DNA from: Lycium barbarum
Lineage: Eukaryota; Streptophyta; Magnoliopsida; Solanales; Solanaceae
Direction: 5' to 3'
Assembly (NCBI RefSeq): GCF_019175385.1
Contig: NC_083343.1
Location: forward strand, 55,016,457 to 55,080,456
Length of the DNA stretch: 64,000 nucleotides
The stretch's first letter is position 1, and every line of letters begins with the position of its first letter. Made by a program: the position numbers and the translations under genes. This document shows, in pieces, positions 11,603-23,244 of this stretch. A model generated the notes under the pieces. That model worked only from the letters and a program-made list of their open reading frames with translations. It made no database searches and was not told the DNA's origin.

Positions 11603-13779
11603 TGTTACACCTCGAAAATCTTTCCGTACTTGTGTGATGAGTAGAACAATGAAGGGCTTGAGTGTATGATGTTTTATTAAGTCGGGAATGGCTAATTATG
11701 AATTTTTGGAAATAAGAAGGTGGCGGAAAATTTTCAGCACAGTGGTCGTAAAGGGCACTATACGGCCCGTAAAGTGATTTACGTACCGTATAGTGCAATT
11801 TTCCTCCAACTGTCCAAAAATTTCAAGTTCTGTCAAGTGTTGAAATGGCTAAAAATGACTTGGAGGACGGCCCGTAAACTGGCTTACGGACCGTAAACCT
11901 CGGTCGTAAACTGCCATGTCCCTTAGCCAAACTTTCTGATTTTGAAATGCTTAAAAAACGATCGCGGAGGACGGACATAAACCACAATACAGTCCGTAAA
12001 CTGTGGTTTACGACCACTGTTCATCCCGACGAGAATTCATTTAACATCAGTTTTGAGTTACTAAAAAGGGACTTAAGCCTCATTTCATTTCGTTTTTCTT
12101 CCATACAATTCAAGAATGCTCTAGAAATCTCCAAATATTTCCTCCATAAGAATTTAAGAGAATCAAAGGGAACATCAAGATCAACACCTCTAAATTCATG
12201 AAAACAAGTGTAAGAACACATCAAAGGATCATCTAAGTCAACAAAATCCTCAAAAGGGTGGGACTAGGGTTATGGCTAAGTGAATTTTAAGGTATGTTTC
12301 ATGACTATACCACGTGATTCAAGGTATTGGAAGACTTAGATACTTAAAATGTAGAAGAACATAGGAATGGGTCATGATTGAGTAAATAGTGTCACTATGG
12401 AATGGTAGTTGGATGGAATCATAGAAGTTGACGTGTTATGATTATGAATACGTTACAAATGGTGTATAGGTCATGATATAAGTGTTAAACTCAAAGGAAA
12501 TGCCGCCTAATTTTCTCTAGGGATAACGATGCGTTCTCATAGTCGATTAACTAATGTAATACGAATTCTCTCATAAAGGTGACGACGTGGTAACGAAGGA
12601 GAATAAGTGGACAACAACGTAGCTAAACAACAAGGTATGTAAGGCTAGTCCTTTCTTTCCAATGGCATGAATCTTATAGTCCGAATTACCATCTTTCCAT
12701 GAGCTCCTACATTCCAAAAAGTTAAATGTCTATATGAGATAAGTTATACGATATGATGATGTTAGTCCTTGCCTACACTCACCTTATGTGCTATTCCTTT
12801 CAAGGTGAGGCAGAATGTCCGTAATTGCTCTATAAAGTAATCGGGGGGTCACGACCTTACGTCACCCCGATAGAGTAAAGTTGTTCTCAAACCTTATGCA
12901 TGTGATTATGATAAGATAAATATTTTACAATAAGTACATTATTATGACTATTTTATGATAAGCATGGCATGAGAATTGCATACCGGGCCTAGTTAGCCGG
13001 GCAGACACCGCTTCGGCGGGCGGCGATACGGATACACCACAACCTTCGGGCGTGGGCAGACACCACTAGTGGGCGGCATGAGATGGTACCCCAGACGCGG
13101 GAGGCCTGGACGCGGGCTTATATTATTGATTATCACACCATCCCGACATGGGCGGGTAGCTTGAATATGATGCATACATGTTACGATGATAAGTATGAGT
13201 AAGACAGCATGCATTATTCCATTTTTGATTATCGGTCAGATCCATATGCTTTATATTGATGCTCTCATTATATTATTGATGCCTTTCTTCGTTGTTCATG
13301 CCTCTCATACTCAGTACAATATTCGTACTGACGTCCCTTCGTTGGATGCTGTGTTCATGCCCACAGGTAGACAAGGAGGCGAGCTTGATCCAGATACTTA
13401 GGAGCTGCCAGCTGTCGAGAGCACTCCATTGTTCGGAGGTGCTTGTGATTTCTCTTTTGGTACATATGTATATATATATATTTAAGCATGACGGAGTCTT
13501 GTTCCGTCTATTGTATAGTATGTCAGTAGAGGCTCGTAGATGCGTAGTGTGGGTAGCATGGTCTCACATCTTTCATGTATACGTGCACTCATTATTTTAA
13601 TGTACCAAACCTTTCTATATACACAAGTATTTATGTTTCCATATAAGTTATGATCTTTTTCTATGTTTCAAACATAAATATGATGATAAGGCATTAATCG
13701 AGTAAGGAGGGTAATAGAGCGAGCGGTGCTCGGCGGTTAGCCCCGGGTACCCGTCACAGCCCCTAGCTGGGTCGTGACA
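11603..13779 (+). mobile_element. Solo LTR, 2177 bp, target duplication CTCCA
   Basis: It starts TGTTACACCTCG and ends GGGTCGTGACA; CTCCA is present at 11598-11602 and at 13780-13784. Landmarks: GGAAATGCCGCC near 12497, AGGTATGTAAGG near 12633, CCGC-TTCG-GCGG and CCACTAGTGG mini-hairpins at 13005-13075, triple hairpin at 13310-13366, GACGGA/TCCGTC hairpin at 13490-13508. It interrupts the minus-strand gag of the Tat-type host. Confidence 0.95.
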
Positions 13780-13784
13780 CTCCA

Positions 13785-14932
13785 TACTTTGGGAAAGGAT
13801 TTGTGTCCACATTTGGAGGTATTGGTTTCAGGATAAGCTCATGATTTTCAATCATATCTTTTAGCTTATGCCTTAAGTTTATGCAACATTTGGTGGTATG
13901 GCCAACTTGGTTAGAATGATAGGCGCATATGAAATCTATCCTGTACTATCGATCCTTGGGATTAGCAGGTTTTTATGGAACAACATTCATTCAACCGGCG
14001 TCTCTTAGCTTGGCAAACAAACTAGCTCTTGATTCTGGTAAAGGAGTGAATACTCTCAGAGGTTTCTTTTGTGGTGCCTAATAGTTTGCTGGTGGAGGTT
14101 GGTTTTGGAAAGTTTGATTTTGTGGAGCTTGGTTATTGGGTGCTGACATTCGATAATTTGGTCGTGGAGCTTGGTTGCTAGGTGCTGGTATTTGGTAATT
14201 TGGTTGTGGAGCTTGATAGCCAGGTTACACGTAGCACACAGACATTGGGTTGTATTGTGGTGAAGGGGTGATATAGCTGGTTGGTGGAGGCGATTAGTAG
14301 TTATCTTGATTTTTGTGGGTTATCTCTTTCCTCATCTTTTTGGGCTAGTAGCTCTAGAAACATAAGCTACACCTTCTCTATTATTTTTGCCGCTCGTGGT
14401 GCCAGACGTACCTGGTCTGTTTAATACACTGACAATCTTGCCGATCTTGAGGTCATATTCGATGTCTTCCCCAACGGCGACTAAATCCGCAAAGGAACTC
14501 CCTTTCAAAGTTATCATTTTGTCAAAACAATCAGCTTCTTGGTACCGTATAAATTCTGCTACCAGCTCCGCTTCAGTCATAGGTGGTTGCATATGCGCCG
14601 CCTCGTCTCTCCAATGACTTGCATATTCTCTATAGGTTTCAGTCGATTTCTGATGAATTTTCTCCAATGAGAAGTGATCGGGCACGTTTTCCACATTGAA
14701 GCGGAATCTTTCTATGAATGAACTTGTCATCTCTTCCCATGTCTTCCATCGACTGATGTCTTGTGAGATAAACCACTCCATGGCTGTTCCTGACAAACTT
14801 CGACTAAATAATCTCATGAGGAAAGCCTCATTTCCGCCATTTCCGACCAGCTGGTCGCAATAAGCTCTTAAGTGGGCTCTACGATTGCCCAACACATTGA
14901 AATGGTCAAATTTGGGAATTTTGAAACCTTCT
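13785..14932 (-). pseudogene. Tat/Ogre-type gag: capsid region and zinc knuckle
   Basis: The minus frame 14332-14932 encodes a Retrotrans_gag-type capsid segment (SLSGTAMEWF..., SFIERF, ENVPDHFSLEKI, EYASHWRDEAA). It is followed at 13785-14331 by a proline/glutamine-rich stretch and a knuckle-like CAYHSNQVGHTTKCC near 13890. Several stops break the frame after 14332. The coding order right to left continues from 17503 and resumes at 11602 after the solo LTR. Confidence 0.85.
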
Positions 14933-15145
14933 TGTTATACCCCATATTTTTATACGTCGAATTATTCGCAAGCAAATCGGGTCAAGTTAAAGGCAGAATC
15001 ATTTTCGGACCCGAAATAGAAATCTTAATTTTCAATTTTAATAAAAACATAAATTGTTTATAAATTTTATTTAGTGTAAAAATATTACTGGAAATTAGTA
15101 ACTAATTAATTGTGGTGTTAATTAAAAATTAGTGAACTGATACTA

Positions 15146-15206
15146 GGCTGCCACGTGACACCAAGTAGGCTGCCACGTGCCACCAAGTAGGCTGCCACGT
15201 GGCAGC
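15146..15206. repeat. Three short repeats with CACGTG core
   Basis: AGGCTGCCACGTG occurs three times about 26 bp apart. CACGTG is the plant G-box core bound by bZIP and bHLH factors, so in an LTR U3 region this could be an enhancer; function is inference only. Confidence 0.6.
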
Positions 15207-17040
15207 AATTAGTCAAAAGGGGAAACTAACGTGTCAAGCCTAGTGATGACTCAAAGTCATCTAAAATGGGACTCTTACACGTTGAAAGGCTCTTTATACA
15301 TTCAAAATTGACAATTCATAAATTCATTCTTGCAAGAATGCAATTAACAAAAGTCACGTATGAATGAATTAACAACAAAAAAAAAACACTCGGCTAAGTT
15401 TGTAGTTGGAGACAGAAAATGGTACTCTCGGACCAGCAGTGGTGAGGAAAAAAATTTGCATTGTTGAATATTTTGATTAAGTTTCAAGTGCAATACAAAT
15501 TCAAGGAGGCGATAGCAACATTGGATATGGAATCGAGGAAGAAGAAATTGCGAAATTGGAGCAATTAAGAGTAGAAATTCCTCCGAGAAAATTAAGGTAA
15601 GATTTTCTTGTTTTATGACGTAGTTGTGTTAATAGTATTGTAATGGAGTTATTAGAATTGGATTGGACGAAATTGAAATTAAGAAAATGCATGAAATCGA
15701 TGTTATAGGAAATTGTGGGTTGAAATGGGTTAAGAGAAAGTTATTGGGTTGTTAGAATTGTTATGGGCTGAATTGTAAGAATTTTATATGTATATCTTTG
15801 TTGTTGGTATTTCTGTGTTAACAGGAGAATAATTGAAAAGTCGGGTTAGGCGAATATATAGGGGAAATGCTGCCCGATTTTCGTTAAGCCCTTAACTAAT
15901 GGAAAACCTTAAGCGAGAATGTATAGGTTAAAGAACAAGTTCTATAAAGTGATGGGCTACGGGTTTACGAACTAGAAAGTATGGTTACTGATGATAACGT
16001 TACCTTTATGTTAAATAGGCTAAAAGAGCGACAAAGCGAACGGTTTTGCGATTAGTCGTCAACAGGTATGTAAAGTCGTCCCTTCTTTTTTTTGGCATGT
16101 CTTAGATTTAAGTGATGAATGATATGAGCTTTGGGGTAATTCTATTCATAAGTTTTGAGTGTGATTCATGATTTTTATTCACTTCCTGATGTTAGAACTC
16201 TTAAAATGATTGAGCCTCCCCCTTCAGTTTTCTATACGTTGGATGGTAGTCGATATATATATATGTTCCTATTCTTAGGAACTCTATGATAACTAGTGAC
16301 TGGACTTCTATAAGGTGTTTCAGACTATAGTGACATATGACTATGATCCTTAAGGCTTTGTGATATACTTATGATGACATTTAAGGAATGTTTGATATGT
16401 TCCGAGTGACATTCGAAAGGTATTTGATACGACTATTGTCCTGATTTTCAAATGGTAATTCGTGTTGATAATTCTATTGAGTCTTTGAAAATGTTTTTAA
16501 ATTGCATATAGTTTCTCACTACTCTGCTCGTGCATGCCTCAATAAGTCTTTCACCGAGTCCCGGGCCGGGTATGTTATCGTGCATAGTTTCACTGCATTG
16601 TTCACCGAGTCCCTCACTAGAGGGCCGGGTACGGTATATATATATGATGATATGATGATATGATGACATGTTATGGCGGCCAGAAGGGCATATGATGACT
16701 TTATTCACCGAGTCCCTCACTAGAGGGACGGGTACGGTATATATGTATATAATATATGATATTGACATGCATGATTTATGTTTCAAAGGCAAGTGTTTTG
16801 GTATTCTGGACATTGTACTTGTTTCCTGTACTCCTTATTTCAGTTATGATCCTGTTTACTGTATTTCATGCTTTACATGCTCAGTACATATTCCGTACTG
16901 ACCCCCTTTCTTCGGGGGGGCTGCGTTTCATGCCCGCAGGTGCAGATACACGCTTGGGTGATCCGCCAGCTTAGGATTCCCTTTCTGCTGTCTTGGAGAG
17001 CTCCGTTGTTCCGGAGTCTAGACTTTAGGTTTGAATCTTA

Positions 17041-17042
<2 letters not shown>

Positions 17043-17086
<44 letters not shown>
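17043..17086. repeat. (TA)n microsatellite
   Basis: About 22 TA units between the triple hairpin and the GACGGG hairpin of the LTR. Confidence 0.95.
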
Positions 17087-17092
<6 letters not shown>

Positions 17093-17502
17093 GTTATCCA
17101 GGGGTACGACGGGGCCCTGTCCCGTCATATTTTGCTATTCGTACTCTTAGAGGTCTGTAGACATATGTGTGGGTTGTGTATGGGTTCTGTTTAGCTGTGT
17201 CTATACAATGTGCTGTGGTATGATGTTCGTCTATGGTAGCAGCCTTGTCGGCTTGCATACGATATTGATATGTGATGGCAGCCTTGTCGCCTTGCGTATT
17301 ATTTCATGATATGATCAGCTGTGACTCTTCAGGAGACAGTGTATCTGAATATACATATATGATGACGCTATCAACCTTCAGAGTTCTTTTGTAAAGTTCT
17401 ATATTGTTCGTAGCTTCAGTTTGACTATATGTGATAAGTATGTATACGGGTGTCCAGGTCGGGCACCAGTCACGGCCTATGGGGTTGGGTCGTGACACTT
17501 CT

Positions 17503-18175
17503 GGTAGACCCAGGTCTGGATGTATGCACAAATCAGAGTATCTTAGCCCCTCTTTCTTTTTAAAGCCATGTTCTAGTTCAGCAATTTTCTTCCCCATCTC
17601 CTTCTCGATCTTGTCTATTCTTGCCTCAAAGAATATTTCCAGGTTCTCCAGTTCTAGCGAGGAGTCAATATGGCTAACATGGTTTTGAAAAGTAACATTT
17701 GGTTGCATGGGGCGGATTGTAGGAATTCCTGCTGCCCGAGGGGCTTGATAAGTGTTTGTGTTATGGGATGTTGTAGCGTGAGCAGGTGTTTGGAAAGCTA
17801 GGGTTTGGTGGGAGGAATCCCCAACATGGGTGGTGTTTCAGCGCAATGGAGTTTGATAAGTAGCCCCAGTCTGAGTTTGTCGGAAATTGTCAGGGATTGG
17901 TAAGTCCCAAATTTGGGAAAATGAGTGCAGGCCTTCTAGCCTCAGTATTAGTAGCATTTTCTTTTTCAGCCCTCAGGCAGCCTGCTTCTTCTCTAACTTC
18001 AGCCAATTGCCTTATTAGCAAGTTAACAGCATCTTCCAAAGGCATTCCAGCTATGTCAGCTATTGGGGTACCCTCGGCTAAAGTAGTACTGTTTGGGGGA
18101 GGAGTCTCAGGAAAGTTTTATTCTTGAGGGTTTAAGGACGCTGCAGCAGCTTTTGATCGAGTAACTAGTGCCAGT
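17503..18175 (-). pseudogene. Tat/Ogre-type gag N-terminus
   Basis: The minus strand from about 18175 reads SLALVTRSKAAAASLNPQE, then MPLEDAVNLLIRQLAEVREEAG, a typical gag start of this group. Further on (17503-17708) a charged helical segment reads ARIDKIEKEMGKKIAEL, consistent with a coiled coil. In-frame stops occur, for example shortly after NPQE. It joins the capsid segment at 14932 once the solo LTR is removed. Confidence 0.75.
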
Positions 18176-18719
18176 GAATCGACCCCTATCTATAAGAGAA
18201 AATAACTCAAAGGCTCCTAAGTTAGTGTTAGACTTAAGCACGAAACACAAGATATCACGTTGTTGCAGTTTAGAGCACATAGATTCATATATTTTATTTC
18301 GACTCTTGATTGATTTACATATCGAGGGTATTTTGATGTTTTTGCATTCTTAGGAATATTTATTTTTGGTAAGTGGGTTCATGGTTGATTTTCTTCTACC
18401 CACCCTATACTAAGGGGTATTTTAATTTTTATTATAAAAGGATCGAGTCTTAAATAGACTGCCTACGTATCCCGCCAAAGGGAAATCAAGTCCATCCGTA
18501 GTTCAGGCATGCACAGAAAAGGTTTTTTCCTGTGCTACCCGAAACATAGTTTTCTACCCTGACCAGGCCTTATGTAGGCTTCTCACGTATCCCTAGCAAG
18601 ACATCAGGTCGGCGTGGTTCCGTTTACATAAAAAGGGAAAGGGATATTCTATCTTGTTGAAAATAGTAAAAGGGATACTTATGTTTTTCTACCCAACCAT
18701 ACTAAGCAGGTCTTCATTG
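18176..18719 (-). other. Leader region of the Tat-type element with two copies of a structured motif
   Basis: No frame is open. On the minus strand two copies (about 18430-18520 and 18543-18623) of a motif GAACTACG...GATACGTAGGCAG occur. It is the same motif found five times inside the non-autonomous element at 29862-41409. Position upstream of gag suggests leader or packaging sequence (inference). Confidence 0.6.
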
Positions 18720-19453
18720 TCTTCTTCATCTTCACCTTATAACCTTGTCTTTCTACGATAATCCAAACATGGCCTTCATTCACAAGGTGTTCCAATTCAA
18801 GCTTAAAATCCACACATTTCTCAATGTCATGGCCAGGGCGACCATGATGAAATACGCAAACCCTTTTTCTTGGAGGTCCTGAGCAACCCTAATAGGTTTG
18901 CAGCACTACTCTTATCTTCTTCACACTACACAGTAGGGAGTGAATCCTGGCATATGATTCCTCGAATTTGGAGAAGTCGCTCCTTCAGAACCTAACCCTT
19001 GATATCTTTTCTGGATGATTTTTCCCTTGGTCATGGGTCAGGAAAGAGTGGGGCCCCCAATTGTTTGCTAATTCTCCCTTGGTCAATTCATTGGATTAAT
19101 TTTCTTTCCAGCGCTCCACATTCATTGGTTGTATGACCCGACTGACTTCGGTGGTAGAGGCAGTTTCTGTGAATCATAGAAGGAGCACACGGTGACAATA
19201 GATTTGGGCTTTGCGCGTACACTCCAAAAGTACCCAAAGTCTCTAAGAGTTCTGTTTGGACATTTCTACTGGCATACCCCAATTGTGCGATCTTGTGCCC
19301 TTGAGAACAATTGTGCATGAAACCAGAGACTCCTTGAGCTGAGAGTCGCGCTGGTCTCCATAGACTTTCAAGTTGGGGAAAAGTAGTTCATCATCTCCAT
19401 AAAGTATGGGGTCAAGCCCTTCTTGTTGACTGAGTGGAACATAACTCCCAAGT
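18720..19453 (-). pseudogene. Second gag-like segment with two zinc knuckles
   Basis: The minus strand carries CLYHRSQSGHTTNEC near 19120-19175 and CVFHHGRPGHDIEKC near 18810-18860, followed by FKLELEHLVNEGHVWII. Both are CCHC-like knuckles of Tat-group gag proteins. They lie upstream of the gag start at about 18175, where a knuckle is not expected. This suggests that the host is a mosaic of two related elements or carries a duplicated gag piece. Frames are broken. Confidence 0.7.
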
Positions 19454-22400
19454 TGTTACATCCGGCATTTTTGCATATTCGAAAAATTCGAGATAACTTG
19501 ACTTGTAATGAATGAGGCCATATTTGGACCTTACTTGGTATGAATGTGTCAGCTATGAATACCTTGGTGTGGAATTACGAAAGGAGGCCAAGGGCAAAAT
19601 TGGAATTTTGGAAATTCGTTTCGGAAATTACAAAATAAGAATTTTTGATGAATTGGGCTCAAAAAACAAAATGAGGCCCAACAAAGGGAGCCCAACCGGC
19701 CACACTTCATGGCCCAAGTCCATGGAATATTATTCTATGTGACAAATTAATAAAAAGGGATAAGTATATACATGGATCAATGTTCATCTTTTGGAACATT
19801 CAAGAAAAACCAAGAAGAGAGAAAAAGAAGAAGAGGTCACGGCCTAAGAGAAAGAGAAAGAGAAAAAGAAAAGAAAAATTCTTGGAGCTCAAATCCTTGA
19901 TTCAAAAATCCATCTCTTTTGGAATTATTACTAAGTTCAAGATTCTCTACAAAGTGGTACAATTATTTTGGCAAGAAACTACCATTTGTGGCAAGTGGAA
20001 GAGTTGAGAAAAGGTAAGAATTTTACCATTTTTAAACCATGGAATATACGTATATATGTTGTAGTGTGTGGGAATGAATGAAAAGCATGAAAATTTTATG
20101 TGTTGTGAATGTGTGTGTATGGCCGTGTGTGTGTATGATGGTGTAGTTGAGATGTGTTGAATTTTGTATTGTAATCTAGTTATGGTTATGGTAGAAATTG
20201 TATTGGAAATGAAAGTTGAATGAATTGGTGGAAGTTGGAAAATATAGAATATGGCCGTGTGGTACCATGTTAATGAGGGAAGATGAACTAAATTTCTCTA
20301 GTAGGTTAATTGTGTTATTGTGAAGTGAATGAAAGAATAATGGTTCTTGTTGTCATGGAAAAATAGTTGTTAAGTTGTTGTAGGAAATTATGCAAGTTTA
20401 TTGTAACTTATGTAAATGTGGAGATGAAAGTAGTAAGAGGCAAATTATGATTATCATTGATGAAGTTGGAAGATAGAAGTATGTCATGAACATGTTTGCT
20501 AAAAGATTGGAAATTGTGGATGAATTATGCCTTTGGTAGGAAGCTTGTATATTGTGTATACCTTATGTATATTTGGCGAAAACGATATGATATGTCTCCG
20601 AATCATGTTGTAATGACCTTGATAAGTGATGAATATGAAAATGGTAAGATTGGTTTGGAAGTGTAAGGTCGGAATGAAAGATATTGTGTTATGTCGGAAA
20701 GATGGCTAGTAATGGCATATTGCATATTTTGTAATACTTGTTGTTGTTATTGATGTTGTTGTTGGGTGCTGTGTTGATATATTAAGCCGAGCTAAGTCTC
20801 GGGGATGTTAAATATATAGGGGAAATGCTGCCGAAATTTCGGTAGGCAATTATGTGATTAAGTATGGAATCCTAAAGGCTTGAATTGACAATTGGTAAAC
20901 TTGACCATTTCTAGATTCTGGACGAAATTGGAATCGAAGCCAAGCGAGCGTAAGGCGCAATCGAGGTATGTAAAGCCTACCCCTTCATTCTTAGGCATGT
21001 TCTGAACGTAATAGGCTCGGCCGCGAGCCTTAAATACGACTCCGTTCCTCGGAATTCGAGATGGAAATCCGCTCCAATTCCTTCAGTAAGATTGAAACCA
21101 TTTCCTTATAAAATGTCTTTAAAGTGAACTTTTGTATGAAACTTTCCTAAACGGAGTCGGAATACTTCCATATGATTATGGATGACCTCATAAGGTCTAT
21201 TATCAGTAATTTACGTATGTCGCCTCGAGTTGGTCCGAGGTGGGCCCATGGAGCCCCGATACCTCTTGTATGGCCTAAATTGCCTTCTTTCTGTCCGTTT
21301 TTCACAGGCAACATCTGAACTATCATTTTGACCATGATTTGACTGTTTTTATATAAATCTTGCAAAATGGTTTTGACATCTAAAAATATGATTCTGGTGA
21401 TAATCTGTCGTGCCTTCCCAAGTAGGATATAGGCGCGTATTATGAATACCATCTGAATACTCTGATTTGAGTCGCCGCTTGGCATACTTCAGTTTGATTG
21501 AGTCTGTATGTGTGTGGTTTCTTATTAATCTGTTCGTGGATGTCTCAATGCTTCTTTCACTGCGTCCCGGGCCAGGTTCTGTTATCGTGCATATTCCTCT
21601 GCATTGTTCACCGCGTCCCTCGGTGTGCGGGCCGGGATCTGTTTATATCGGTATGATATTATGATCTGTGTATGGGGATGGCGGCTAGGATGGCACATTA
21701 TCTGATTCTGTCTGTCCACCGCGTCCCGTACTAAGAGGGCCGGGTTCTGTTTACCGCGCCCCCATGACAGGGTCGGGATCTGTATGTATGTATGTATGTA
21801 TGTGCTATCAGCATTTATATAAGCACATGACTCTGTATAATTCTGTATGATTCTGCATGCATAATTCCGTCCGGTACACGTCTGTCTGTCCGTATGTATT
21901 GTGATTCTGTCTGTCCGTATGTATTATGATTATGTCTGTCAGTCTGGACCATGATTCTGTCTGTCCGTCTGGATTGTGACTCTTTCCGGTATACTTCCGT
22001 CTGTCTGTTCGGCTTATGATTCTGTCTATTATATTTCTGTGTTTATGGTCCAGATTATGATTATGCTTGATACATTTCCGCTTTACATACTCGGTACATT
22101 TTTCGTACTGACCCCCGGTTCTTCGGGGGCTGCGTTACATGCCCGCAGGTACAGACGCACCTGGAGATACACCGCCAGTCTAGGACTCAGATTCTGCTAT
22201 TTTGAAGAGCTCCTTTGATCCGGAGCGAATACTTTTGGTATATATCTTCTGACATCTGTATATTCTGTATGTATGACAATTCTGGGTACGGCGGGGCCCT
22301 GTCCCGTCATCTGATTCTGTATGTCTGTTAGAGGCCTGTAGATATGTATGTGGGTTACGGGTTGCTACGATTCGGATAGGTACGTATGATTTTGTGACTC

Positions 22401-22606
22401 TGTCCATTATGTTAGCCTCATCGGCTTATATGTAATTTCAGTATGTTCGGATATGTGTACGTTATAGCGCGCGCTGCATTTGTATTGGCTTAAGTTTGTA
22501 TACAGCTGGTGTGAATTATCTGTCTGATGCGCCAATTCTGGTAGGAAGGTACGTATGGGTATCCAGTTAGGATACCAGTCGCGGCCCACGGGGTTGGGTC
22601 ATGACA
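19454..22606 (+). mobile_element. Solo LTR, 3153 bp, target duplication CAAGT
   Basis: It starts TGTTACATCCGGC and ends GGGTCATGACA; CAAGT flanks it at 19449-19453 and 22607-22611. It resembles the 52835-55940 LTR in layout. It has a purine-rich stretch at 19790-19880, the perfect palindrome CCGAAATTTCGG near 20833-20844, AGGTATGTAAAG near 20964, triple hairpin at 22091-22147 and the GGCGGGG/TCCCGTC hairpin at 22290-22308. It interrupts the gag-like segment of the minus-strand host. Confidence 0.95.
21886..22030. repeat. Degenerate CTGTCTGTCCG minisatellite
   Basis: TGATTCTGTCTGTCCGT and variants recur about every 35 bp within the LTR; a (TATG)n run at 21781-21803 lies just upstream. Confidence 0.8.
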
Positions 22607-22611
22607 CAAGT

Positions 22612-22877
22612 GGTGCTCCAGGTGTCTTTCCCCGTTTTAGCCAATTGGCAGGGTATTTCTTAGTTAGCTCCTCAACATAAGCTAGAAGAGTTTAAGCTTC
22701 TTTCATCTTCTCATTGGCCGCCTTAGTGGTTTGGATAGCTTCTTTCATTCGAGCAGTAGCCAGGGCCATGCTATCGTCCCACTGACGGTCTTTCTTACTT
22801 GTTGCTTCCATGTTCTCATCATCACCGACTAGGTTGACGTAAGGGGAAATCGCACTCATGCTATCTAGAGTCTCCAT
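22612..22877 (-). pseudogene. Gag-like N-terminal segment (minus host)
   Basis: The minus frame starts METLDSMSAISPYVNLVG at 22877 and continues through a helical KEAIQTTKAANEKMKEA; one stop later it reads LAYVEELTKKYPANWLKRG. After removal of the solo LTR it joins the zinc-knuckle segment at 19453. I read it as the start of the second gag-like unit; no firm family name. Confidence 0.55.
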
Positions 22878-23244
22878 TCCCTATTAGCAAATCAACCTTT
22901 TAAAAATGGAGCTAAATTTGGTTTTAGGGGTTGTTTTTCTTGGTTTTTTTTTTCTTCTTTTGGGTAGTGTCTAGAATGGGGACCAATCTAAAGTTTCAAT
23001 AATATATATGCTTTTCACACAAAGCAGTAATATCAGATAAGCATTTAGACAGTATAACGTGTTTTCCTTTACCTTGTTACTCCAAGGCTACTAACGCATG
23101 AAGCAAGATTGTGCCATAGGTAAAACAAATTTATTGTTTCCCAAACATAAAAATCCCAACGTTTTCATTAATGATATCTTCCCAAGTAGGATTACAAGGC
23201 TTTTAAAGTAAATAAATGCAAAACATCAAAGGAAATCCACTACT
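22878..23244. other. AT-rich spacer inside the Tat-type host
   Basis: About 370 bp with no open frame on either strand and no recognised motif; it separates ORF1 from the gag-like segment of the minus-strand element. Confidence 0.5.

Larger units (their letters stand above)
14933..17497 (+). mobile_element. Solo LTR, 2565 bp, target duplication CTTCT
   Basis: It starts TGTTATACCCCAT and ends GGGTCGTGACA; CTTCT is at 14928-14932 and 17498-17502. It belongs to a sister LTR family (TGTTATACC start) but shares the hairpin landmarks: TCAGTAC/GTACTGA at 16881-16901, CCCCC/GGGGG at 16902-16920, CTGCG/CGCAG at 16921-16939 and GACGGG/CCCGTC at 17108-17126. Near 15140-15200 the phrase GCTGCCACGTG is repeated three times. 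Confidence 0.95.

Noticed and set aside
15501..15692. 63-codon minus frame in the LTR at 14933-17497
   Set aside because: AT-rich, Asn/Ser-biased, no motif, and inside an LTR where the sister families have no frame.
19780..20007. Lys/Arg-rich frame (KRKRKRKRKEK) as a nuclear protein
   Set aside because: It is a purine-rich simple-sequence stretch inside an LTR; the relative at 55440-55600 has no matching frame.
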